This document shows positions 35,301 to 45,966 of a stretch of 64,000 nucleotides of DNA, piece by piece. The number at the start of each line of letters is the position of its first letter. Positions within the stretch are counted from its first letter, which is position 1. Source of the DNA: Tethya wilhelma (Eukaryota > Porifera > Demospongiae > Tethyida > Tethyidae); contig CAXIPT010000009.1 of the NCBI GenBank assembly GCA_964030475.1, positions 1,753,212 through 1,817,211 of the forward strand, read 5' to 3'. The translations under genes were made by a program, and so were the position numbers. The notes beneath the pieces were generated by a model. That model was not told where the DNA came from. It saw only the letters and a list, made by a program, of their open reading frames with translations, and did no database searches.

Positions 35301-38300
35301 TTCTTGTTTATAAGCTGCTAAGTGTGCAAATACTTGCTTCAATAGTTGCAATGCTTTTACTGAGATTTGGTCCATCAGCTGCATGGGCAGTGGTATAGTA
35401 TGTAAAGGTCACTGTTTCTCTATCAATGTGTAATCTCACCTCTGTCCTTGCATTCACATTGGCAAGATGTTTTAGCAGTAGTTCCACAACATCAGTTCTT
35501 CCATTCTTACTGGCTACAATCAGTGCTGTCACACCATCCTGAAATATTTGAGAACATGATCTGATGGAGAGATTTACATTGTGATTTGTAGATCCATGTT
35601 ATATCATTCTAGCCTTGTAACCTGGCCATAAAACGAAACTATTTGAATTCCGTTGGACCAGGCTTAGGCCTGAAAAAGCTTGAGCCTTTTAGCTACCTGT
35701 AAAATATACCTAAAATACAGATCCAACTTTGATCGCTATACTAAAGCACAAGTCGGGAATACCGTAACCTCAGTCCTGAGTCAGTGACTCAGTAGGTAAA
35801 TGCTGAAAAAGTACAGGCTCTAGACAATGGGCACAAAAACCAATGTGGCTTTACAATGTAGTTGCGTAATACAGGTAATGTAATGGCTTCACTAATTCCT
35901 GTTTGACCTCACATGAGGACATGCACCACTATAATGAGGGAGGGGCCTTGGTACGAGGCTATGTCATATCCTAAACACACTACTGATCTATGGGAGAATG
36001 ACATCATCCAAAACTGATGTAGTAAACACACAGAGTAAGGCATGAATGTATACATGAACTATTGTAGGGAATATGTAAAGGTCACTGTTTCTCTATCAAT
36101 GTGTAATCTCACCTCTCTCCTTGCATTCACATCAGCATGATGTTTTAGCAGTAGTTCCACAACATCAGTTCTTCCCTCCTGACTGGCTGACATCAGTGCT
36201 GTCCTACCATGCTGAATATTTGAGAAGATCCATGTCATATCCTGACATGCACTACTGAATCAAATCTATGGGGGGATGACAACATCCAAAACTGCGACTC
36301 TATCTGAGCTGAGAAGTCCATCCGGTTGACCTTCCAAGTGTTGAATTAGAAGAAGGCAGTGCAATAAACAAAGTGCACATGAGCTCTACGGATGCTCCAC
36401 GTAAATGTCACATGATACAAAGGTGAGAGAGAGTGTTAATTTTAAAAAAAGGCAATAAATGGCTCAGCTCACATTGCTTTCTATGGCAAGTTTTGTCTCT
36501 CCAAGTTGCATTTTCTGTTCGTGAGTTATTTGCACTAAAGTGAGTGTCAATTAACTCAGCTCAGATAGAGTTTAGTAAACACAGGGAAATGTTCCATTAT
36601 AGGGAGTACCGTAAATCAGGAAATTTTCGCCGCTTTAAATTTTCACTTGTTTAATTTTTGCGTGTTTAACTTTCGCCATTTCGACCGATTTGGTAAAGTA
36701 TGCCATACGTTTAAAATTTCGTGGATTTAATTTTCGCCACTTGCAAGTGAAGCAAAAATTTCCTGATCTACGGTAGTCACTGCTTCTCTATCAACGCATG
36801 TGTGATCTCACTTTTCCTTTTGCATTCACATCAGCATGGTGTTTTAGCAGTCGTTCCACAACATCAGTTCTTCCTTCCTGACTGGCCAACATCAGTGCTG
36901 TCCTACCATCCTGAGAATATGATAATTATGCACAATAACATAAATAAAGTTTGCAGAGGTAATACTATAATGGCTATAAAATAATATTATGCACATGTGT
37001 GTACTGGTGCATGGGAGACTCGAGAGAGAAATTGATCTTTCCTAGCGATCAAGCACTGTGAAGTCATGACTACTAGTGTGCATATATAATTGTAATTGCT
37101 GAAGAGCACAAATTAACACAAAAACATATTATGTACATTGCATAATAATTAAGCTGCTAAAGATTTGGTATGGTAATTATATGACAATTCAACAGTTAAT
37201 TGCATTAAGAAAACAAAATCCATACACCTTTGTTTTTATATTCACATTGATGTTAAGTTTTAGCAGTAGTTCCACAACAACAGTTCTTCCCTTTCCACTG
37301 GCCACCATCAGTGCTGTCACACCAAACTAAGAACATTGAACACGACCAAGTATGCACTATAGATCATGATAGGGAAATTGTGCTCTCAATTTGTCACTAA
37401 CTATGTACCTCTGTCCTTGCATTAACATCAGCATGGTGTTTTAGCAGTAACTCCACAACATCAGTTTTTCCCTCCTGACTGGCCAACATCAGTGCTGTCC
37501 TACCATCCTGAAATATTTGAGAACACAATCACACACAATTGCATACATCAAAGTGCCTCTAAAGTATACATGATAACATAACCTAAATGGACCAATCATG
37601 GGAGTTTTGTTTATACGACCTACCAGTGACTATATAGTAACAATACATACATGGAAGGCTGTTAACCCTCAGCAAGTATGAAGTATGCTCCCTTGCAAAT
37701 GACAACTGGTAGTGAATACATTAGACCATGCACCAGTTAAGGTGAACTACAGATACAGTAGTTGACATCACTTCCAGTGGGGCACAAGAATCAAGAGATG
37801 CTGTATGTTTGGGTTAGCCTCGTCCCAAGGCCCCTCCCTCCAGTATAAGGAGGGAGAGGGCCTGGTACGCGATGTCACAGGAAATATACGTCACTCTTAA
37901 TTGAGCATAGGTGGAACAACCGCAAACGGGTAACTCTGAATCTTGCCTCCTATGCATAGCACAGTCAGCTAACTTATACAGAGCGTCAAAGTTTCCATTA
38001 CAGCAGATAAATGGAGGCTTATTTTGAGCTAGTTATAAAAAAAATGCCCAAATCTGTGATGAAGCAGCTTTATTATTTGTCGATGTGCTTTGTTTCTTGG
38101 TTGATTTTCAACGTTTTGTAGCCATACCACGTGGCCCTGGCGTGCTCTTTCTTGCTGCTTTTAAGCTCTGTAGCTCTTTCAAACACCACTAAGATTGCAC
38201 AATAGCATTACACTAGCTACAGTTTTACCATTTTTTGATGTTTAGCTGTGAGATCTGTGAGTTTTGAGTTCACTGATCTTTTTGTACAAAACTTATTTTC

Positions 38301-41300
38301 CACACGTGGGCACAGTAGCTGACACTATTTTACGTGCCCACACTCACTTAAATCGGTTCTACCCTGAGCGTCATGTGTCGCGTACCAGGCCCTCTCCCTC
38401 CTTATTTTTCAAAGAGGGAAGGGTCTTGGGACGAGGCTATGTTTGGGTAGCTTATAATCACATTTTATACGGGGAATCACCTTGTCTCTTGCATTCACAT
38501 CAGCATTGTACTTTAGCAGTAGTTCCACAACATCAGTTCTCTCTTTAAAACTGGCCTCCATCAGTGCTGTTCTACCACTCTGAAATATTTGAGAACACAT
38601 TTAATTATAAAATACTGAACAACAAGGTCTATATATTGTCACACAGTAAATGGGGTGACACATTGCTGACACTATATGATGCATGCCCTGTTCTCATGTC
38701 CTCTGCTATTGAACATATAACATATAAATGGGTTAGTTAGGATGTTCAATGTAAGAAATAATTATAGCTGAGGCCATGCAGAGCATACAGCTATATAGGT
38801 GATCTGGGGAAGAAGCTACACAATCATAATGTCTCCCATTGAGCTATATATCAATGGGTAATCTCACCTCTGTCCTTGCATTCACATCAGCATGGTGTTT
38901 TAGCAGTAGTTCCATAACATCAGTTCTTCCATTAAAACTGGCTGCCATCAGTGCTGTCCAACCATCCTGAAATAGTTGAGAACACTTAAAAACACATTAC
39001 TAAAGATATTCACAAACTGCAATACTGATATGTGTATGCAGTAACATTTCTGGTATATTGTCGCATTTATTTTATCTATTTCCTGGAAAGATGTCATACG
39101 TAGCTGGTATATTTTGCACACTATGTTCTAAAAATAACACGAACAGAATGTCGGATCCTTTTTTTAATCACTCAGAATCTGAGATACGGTAGGTAGTGAA
39201 AAATTATACTTCTGAACTAGAACACATAAAAAGCCTCTGATAGTCTGACTCTCTAAGCCTTTACTCAGCTGGCTGTTTTACAGGTCAGATTGTTTTGAAG
39301 GCCCGGCCTCTTCTTGTTTATGAGCTGCTAAGTGTGCAAATAATTGCTTCAATAAGTGAATGCTTTTACTGAGATTTGGTCCATAGCAACCAGCTGCGTG
39401 GGCGGTGCATGGAGTATGTAAAGGTCACTGTTTCTCGATGATCACTGTGCAATCTCACCTTTCTCCTTGCATTCACATCAGCATGGTGATTTAGCAGTAG
39501 TTCCACGACATCAGTTCTTCCCTCCTGACTGGCTGCCATCAGTGCTGTCCAACCATCCTGAAATATTTGAGAACATGAACTGATGCAGAGATTTGACATT
39601 GTGATTTGTAGATCTATACGTATTATTCCATGTCATATCTTAAACACATGACTCCATTCACATCAGCTAAAACTATACAATGGCACAACACACTAACAAC
39701 AATGTACCTTATCTCTTCCATTGACATCAATTGGATAAAGGAGAAGCACTTGAATTATACTTACAGCATCATCAGAGAGCACTGCTGCCAATAATGGTGT
39801 AATGTCATACTGTATATCATACATATAAGATATTGATGACATTCAAGTCCAAGGCTAAGAATAATATTACTTCGCATGTACCAGTGAATAGTCAAAATCT
39901 GAAATTCTCTCCAGGAGTTCCAAAACTTTGTCCATGTCCCCTTCTTTACAAGCATCCAGCAAAGTAAACTACATAATAACACATATAGTGGTTAAAATTT
40001 TCCATGTTTGTGTAAGGGGCTGGCTATATACCCAGAGCTACGCCAGACTAGATAGCCACATATATACATGCATACACTGTACCTTAGGATCTGCCGCAGG
40101 TGTTACATCCATGTACAAGCAGTCTCCATCTAGGTTGACTTCAATGATCTTGTGGGTACGATAAAAAGCCTCAGCCTCCCTTCCTGTGGAGTTGACAAGG
40201 ATCTGCATTGCAAAGTGCCGAGGGATGATCCAAGTGATGACCAGTGAGCCCTCCAGAATGTGGTCCAGAAATGATGTGAATGATGGCAAATCAAAGAACT
40301 TGGAGACATCTATCCAGAGGTCAGTAACATACTTCAGGGTTTCATCAGTAACCCTTCTACCAACCTTGAGGGTCAGCTTTTGGTAGTGCTCTATGTTATA
40401 CTTTGCAGGATTGGTGGCCAATGGCTCCTCAGGATCAGTGTGGATGTCTTCCCTATCTTGACACAGAGTGATGAACTCGGCGAGTCTTGTGGTGGCATGG
40501 AAGCTAGATAGGAGCATCTCATAACTCGTAATCAGTTGTTCTGTTTCATCTCTTGCAAATTCTTCAGCTATACTTTTGAGATGTTCATACTCAGAGTAGC
40601 TCCACAGGAGATTCCTTGACAGGGCCTGAAAGATGGTGAAGACATCTTTAGCATCTTGTTGTATACACTCTGGAGGGACCAGCTCCACCACAAACTCAAT
40701 GAATTCTTCCATGTCGATATTTTTTCCCTTCAGGATGTGTAACACTTGTCGCTTGACATTTCCAAATGATCGCTTTATTTTAGCCAAGTTTTTTTTCAGT
40801 AACTCTTTCTTCTCTTCATCATAACCTATACAATGATGATGCTATAAAAACTAACCTTACTAGGCTGACTACAGACACTAATGCTTTTTTTCTATCTATT
40901 ATTCTTTTCGTTAGTGCTATCACAAACTGAATGCCCTATAATGCTTTCCAATTCTACCTATATTGCTCATTTATTGCTTCACCAGATTCGACAAAAACAA
41001 TCACAAAAACACTGATTTTATAATGTATAAAGGGATTCAGACCAATGATTTTTCTACAGAGTGCTAGCATTTATTTTACTAAACTAGGCCTGAAGTACAT
41101 TAATTTTGTTGCTTTGACTTGAATGAAATTCACAGCACAACAATTGAACACAGTGGTCCAATTTTAAAATTGTTTGGCTGCTTGTAGATGAAATGCTAGT
41201 GCACTCAAAAGTTACTTATATTTCTCGAATATTACTCATTGCTTTTAGCTATCTATAATGCTAAAAAAAATGCCAGCATTATTTATCTGGGCCTAAGGCT

Positions 41301-42025
41301 GACTCACTTTTCTTTGGCGTGGGTATTCCTTGATCATGACTTCCAGTAGAACTGTTTGTCTTATCATCAGTTGATACTCTACTAGTAGCACCATCATGAT
41401 GGTCACTAGCAGAGGAAACACTCTCTGTATGAAATGAGTACTGACTAAAAAATTTCACACTATGTCATGCAATAACATCAACAGTTGTTGTTATTACATT
41501 CTTACATTAAAATAACAACTACAAAATAATTAACTTTTAACCATGTTTGGTTCCCAGTACTCTACAGACAGCTTCAGCATAGCTGCTCTTTTTTGCCTTT
41601 AGGAACACATCAATGAGGTTACGATAAGTTGCAGCCAAGCCACTTCTTTCTTGCCAACAATGAAGTGCCTCCCTCCTGAAAAAAAGAACCGTCTATGCAT
41701 GAATAAAGTGTCCCTATATAATGCGAACATTTTCGACCTATGATAATACATAATTATAATTCATTGATTTTATAGCTATAGAGATATCTTACGTTTGTAA
41801 GTTGAGGTCATCAGGGTGTCTGGTTTTGATGGCTGATACTTCCACCGTACTCAGTCCCAGTGCCTCAGCTACACGTCCTTCCCATTGATCTATACAGTCA
41901 GCAATGGCGCCCAAGTGAGTGGGGACACCACCGTGTTCATAGTCGATTTGCTTGTCTAGTTTATAGCAGTTTTGTTTGGGAACTTGTTCACAGTAGGATT
42001 CAAGACTACAAGCTGTCTCTGCCAT
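32320..42025 (-). CDS. Death-ankyrin gene A, complete (1132 residues)
   Basis: ATG at 42025 (MAETACSLES). Exons: 41793-42025, 41542-41675, 41308-41424, 40083-40825, 39882-39968, 39708-39809, 39459-39557, 38868-38966, 38481-38579, 37409-37507, 37228-37326, 36812-36910, 36113-36211, 35440-35538, 34700-34798, 34392-34490, 34084-34182, 33814-33894, 33577-33678, 33352-33450, 33114-33212, 32939-33037, 32768-32869, 32566-32700, 32320-32496; total 3,399 bp, a codon multiple. Death domain (HLGAIADCIDQWEGRVAEAL, REALHCWQERSGLAATYRNL), linker, middle domain, about 19 ankyrin units, then a basic tail (KKQKTFFGLI...LPGRL) different from B and C. It has the longest array of the cluster. Two late units (33814, 33577) are degenerate. 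Exon 2 uses a weak donor (GTTAAA). Confidence 0.85.
35610..35961. mobile_element. TAGCC MITE, copy 7
   Basis: 352 bp in gene A, ends GGTACGAGGCTA then TGTCATATCC. Only copy of this family in the A array, whereas neighbouring introns keep the empty site. Confidence 0.75.
36297..36571. mobile_element. ACTCTATCTGAGC foldback element
   Basis: About 275 bp with perfect 17-bp termini ACTCTATCTGAGCTGAG and its complement. It splits the standard intron sequence CCAAAACTG/TAGTAAACAC, which is continuous in other modules. Confidence 0.8.
36607..36775. mobile_element. CCGTA-family MITE, variant
   Basis: 169 bp, begins TACCGTAAATCAGGAAATTT and ends AAATTTCCTGATCTACGGTA. Confidence 0.75.
37815..38439. 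mobile_element. 625-bp foldback transposon with 9-bp target duplication
   Basis: It begins TAGCCTCGTCCCAAGGCCCC and ends GGGTCTTGGGACGAGGCTA. Both flanks read TGTTTGGGT (37806-37814, 38440-38448). Same terminus and duplication length as 14890-15575, hence the same superfamily. No ORF for a transposase. Confidence 0.88.
40871..41295. mobile_element. 425-bp insertion in gene A intron 3 with 9-bp duplication
   Basis: AGGCTGACT occurs at 40862-40870 and 41296-41304. Ends share only a loose inverted match (CAGACACTAATGC against GCATTATTTATCTG). The corresponding introns of B (54 bp) and C (71 bp) lack it. Confidence 0.65.
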
Positions 42026-42108
42026 TGTTTCTGCCAGTCAATCAACCGTGACACAACCGGCCGACGTACTGAAATCTTGGCAGAATGCATGCTGCTCATT
42101 TAGCGCGG

Positions 42109-42118
42109 CGCATGCGCA
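42109..42118. promoter_or_regulatory. CGCATGCGCA palindrome upstream of gene A
   Basis: 84 bp 5' of the ATG at 42025, identical to genes B and C. The 3' end of the cadherin-MYND gene lies less than 200 bp further upstream, so the intergenic space is very short. Confidence 0.6.
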
Positions 42119-42295
42119 GTGAGTACGCGGGAATTAAGGGCATTGTAAAACGTTATTATTGATGCATTATACTGTCGTAAATTGTTTACTTTGAGTTGCA
42201 AACTATGAGTACAAATCATTACAAAAATTATTACAGGCATGAACAGCTGCCACTAGTACTTAATAATATTGCTAGTTTCCGAGCTATCTCTTTGT

Positions 42296-42622
42296 CTAGT
42301 CCATTGGTTTATCTTCTGGCCCTGGTGACTCTGATTGAGGTGGACTCCCATGGGACTGTATTTCAGTAGATGTAATGTTAGTAGTTCACTTTTCTTCTCC
42401 TCCTCTTGGTCCAATGGCTGTATCTCTCTCTCAGCTCCTTTACTAGGCTCAGTTTGTCCTTCACTCTCTCTCTCAACATGTCCACCATCATCCTCTTCAC
42501 TTGAACTGTCAGAGCTGTCTTCACTTGAAGAAGAAGAAGAAGAACTATTTTCAGAGGATGATTCCTCAAAAGATGGCGGAGATGCTAGGCTTCTCTTCTT
42601 ACGGACAGCCAAAGATGGTGGC
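42296..42622 (-). pseudogene. Out-of-frame acidic tail of the cadherin-MYND gene
   Basis: Homologous to the in-frame C-terminus of the 21.9-kb copy (AVRKKRSLASPPSFEES, a Ser/Asp/Glu stretch, then QSESPGPEDKPMD), but shifted. Around 42622-42655 the full-length gene has lost five bases in three small deletions, so its frame ends at 42599 with VPATIFGCP. A second shift near 42385 puts the last residues in yet another frame. Confidence 0.75.
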
Positions 42623-45600
42623 GGGAACCTTGAATTTTCTCACAGCACTACCACCATGAGCTGTGGAAGATGAGGTCTGGTATTCATCTTCATCTGACTC
42701 CATTAAAGGTTCATCTCTCACATCTCTAGGCATGTTCAGTGAGCTGTTGAAGTCTAGTGAACCGACTGACTGGATTGAGAGATGTCTTGAGGGAGCTGCA
42801 GGACGTGGATGACTCAGTGATTGTCTCACAGCTGGTCTGGTAAACAATGGCTGCTGTGTCATCACAGGAGATTGAAGGCTGGCTCTACCTGGTAAGTAGC
42901 TAGCAGCTGTGTTAACAGGAGCTGTGTTTGGTACAGCTGCAACTTGCGACAAGCGTGGCTGGTTGAAAGAGGAAGAAGGAGAGATGTTTGGTTGTAAGCT
43001 GGTACTCCTAGAAAGAGAAGGTAGCTGGCCTGAATGTCTTGGAGTGTACGATGTTGTCCTGATCAATGGTGCCAGGCCTGTTGATACTTTTGGAGTTTGA
43101 GAGGACGTTTCTGTTTCCTGCGTAGCTGGAGCAGGGATCCTTGTAGCTAGCTCACCTAATGTAGTGACAGTAGATGCATGAGTTAGTCTTTTAGGAGGGA
43201 CAGAGACAGCTGGCACACTCATAGCTCTCTCTCTACCCACTGGAGGAGGAGGTTGGTAAGATTTTGACGAGGACACGAAGCTCTTCCAGTTTTTAGGTGT
43301 GGTAGGTGAGCCTGGACCCCCATTGGGGACCGGGGAGGACATGGTAGCAAGAGTGAGTCTTTTAGGTCTCTCGTCAATTGGAGAAAGAGCCGTACCATCA
43401 GATCCAATGGTGGATTGTCTCCTCAAAAGAATGTCGGATCTCTTCTTCTTCTCTGCCATTCGACTGCACTCCTTCTGATGTTGCTCAGACCAGTGTTTCA
43501 TCTGACACTCAGAGCTACAATAACCTTGAGAGCTGCAGTTGGAACACTCAAACTGAGCGGCATTGCCACATATACAGAAATGTTTTCTCGTCTGTTCATT
43601 TTCTGCACCAATTTCTCTAATAAAGATCGGCTTATCTCCAAACACAAGACTCACAAACTGCTGCTGTTCGGCAGCTGGTTCAATATCACACAGCTGCCTA
43701 GTGAGAAAGTAGAAAGGCTTTCCCTTGTAAGCACTGAATGTGTCTACCAGTTGGTGTCTTAGCTCGCGAAGACGGATTGAAGGAAGGACGTTCATCGTAC
43801 CCACTCGACTTCTCTCTCCACTCTCAGTGCATTTGATGACCTGCATCGGCACTTTAGACTGTTCAGGAGTGAGTGGACCAGCTTTAGTAGCAACTACAGG
43901 TTCTACAGCTTCAGATGTGTCAAGTTCTGGGACAATCTTTATCTTTTTCATGTGCTTCTTTCTCCACACGACAAAGACTATCACCAGCACCACCACAATG
44001 GCTACGACCACTAGAACAATGACAATGGCAGCTGCTATAGCTGCCACTGGAGGGGGTGCAGCTGGTGCAGTGAGGGTCGTAGGGATCTCTTCCGTTGTAG
44101 AAGCCGGCTCTGTTGTTGTGGCAACAGTAGTAGGTGGAGGAGAGGTTGTTTCAGGAGGTGGGGTCGTAATGACAGGAGGTGGAAGGAGACCGATAGCAAA
44201 CTCACTGAGATGGTTGAACTCACAGACATAGTATTCAGTGGACCCAACCTCTCGTGTGTCAGGTGCAGCTGTGCTGTCTAGCTGCCAGGTATGTGGTGTG
44301 TTGAATCCATTACTGCCTCCTACTTCACGATACAGGCAGATTGGTTGGTATTCTGGACTGGGAATGGGACCTGTTAGTGGAATCAGAATCTGGATTGGAG
44401 AATTAAGATTTCTGACTCGGAGAAATGAATTCTGAGAAGGGATTGGTAGATTCACTGACAGGATGTCTGAAATCAGTTCCACATTCAGTGGGTCAGACCC
44501 TTCAATTTTCGATCTTAATTTAGCCTGAGAAGCTGCATCCAGTGGTAAGATTTGTACCTCTGCACCACCTCCATATGGTGTGTTGAGGAGGTCATTATTG
44601 TAAGCTACAGAAGAGAAGCAGGTCTCATAACATGGTCCATTCTCTACAGTACATGCTGAGGACTGATACAGCTCTGTTAGGGAGTCACCAAAGTTTACGA
44701 TAAAATTAAACATGTCGAAAGATCCGCGAGGTAGAGCCATCTTTGAGTAGATCTTTGCCCATGTTGTTTCAACAAGTGTAGCTTCTTTTCCAGTGGCACC
44801 CTGTTGACAGAGAATGCCAGCAATGGTGTCGACATTTTCCACAAAAGACCAAGACGTCGGTGAGGATGAAGAGAAGGAGAGAAGTTGAAGCCACGGATCA
44901 AGAAGACGGATTATTAGAGATCCTGAAAGAACCTCAAAGTTGCTTGGTTCATGCGTATCTCTGAGAAGAAGTGGTTCGCCTGACGCTTGACTTGGAAATT
45001 CTGTGAATGAAGATTTAATGTTTGTCTCGCTCTTAAACCATTGGACTATCTCTCTCAAAACGTTGATAACTCTGGATCGTCTGTTGGCATCTAAAGAGTC
45101 GTATCTTCTCAGAATTAGAGATAAAACTGATGATGATAAGACAAAGTGTGTCTTTGAAGGAGGCAGGTGGTTGTTGAAGATGTCCAAGAAGAAGTCTACA
45201 CTCTGCTGCTTGAAGTTCTGTGATCGTAGATTGGATTTGGAATCAAATTCAATCAAGATGGACACCAGACGAGAAATAGCTCTGTTCCAATCCTTACTCT
45301 GTTCAAACTCATTCTCAATCTCCATGATAGCATTGGTATAGAATGAAACAGAATCATCTTCTGGATTCTCTCGGACAGTGACCAACGTAAGAGAGTCTGA
45401 AAATCCACCTTTTCTATTGAATGTTTGAACAAGAACACCAAGTGATGAATTGTTGGCGATGTCACCACTAGGTAATACTGTCGTGAAGGAACTAGAAGCT
45501 TGGATACCGGAAATCCATTCAATCTCTTCCTCAGGTACAAAGCTCGAAGAAATGCTGATGTCGGCATAATTTCTAATGAATCCATATTGATAAAGAAGCG

Positions 45601-45966
45601 GCAAGTCTACTGTGTCGTCCACTGCACTGAGCACGCTCAGTGAAAACTCTGTTTCCATAGCAACACCAGATAGAGGATTAGAAACCAGAACGAGTGAATG
45701 TGGAGCTGGGTCTGGAGATATGGTCACCTCAGCATATCCCACCTCTTGACTGGTCTCAGTATTGACAGCTGCCAGTCTGAAGGTGTAAGAAACTCCTGGT
45801 TGTAACACGTTAGGCCGGAGGATGAGGTTGGCCCTGCTGGTTCGGCCAGGGGTGAGTGCAGCTGGCAGGGAAGGGATGGAGAGGTCTTGAGACAGGTCAG
45901 AAGAAGAGGAGTAGACAGTTTGACTTCTTAGGACAGCTGGATCTTCAAGGTCAATGTAACCTTGAC
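42599..45966 (-). CDS. Receptor exon: REJ end, GPS-like motif, TM helix, MYND finger
   Basis: REJ signature SNPLSGVAMETEFSLSV followed by DLPLLYQYGF. The GPS-like motif is at about 44192-44350 (CEFNHLSEFAIG, with an upstream Cys and Trp). A Thr/Pro-rich stalk follows, then the transmembrane segment 43966-44045 (Ala/Val/Ile-rich) and the stop-transfer WRKKHMKK. The MYND finger is at 43466-43576 (C-x2-C-x7-C-x2-C, YC-x3-C, H-x3-C pattern). Before it, LRELRHQLVDTFSAYKGKPF may be a small beta-grasp-like fold (inference). Confidence 0.85.

Larger units (their letters stand above)
32566..39809 (-). repeat. Ankyrin exon array of gene A
   Basis: Eleven consecutive 99-bp exons (39459 to 34084), with a strict 308-bp exon-plus-intron period at 34084/34392/34700. 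Exon 33814-33894 (81 bp, DIDGMTALMLVTVIGAVEEL) and 33577-33678 (first helix replaced by KTEVMSVWQNVRA) break the consensus. Confidence 0.85.

Noticed and set aside
308..42025. Classing the cluster as NLR (NACHT/LRR) immune receptors
   Set aside because: I see no P-loop or Walker motif in the middle domain and no leucine-rich repeats. Only Death and ankyrin domains are supportable.
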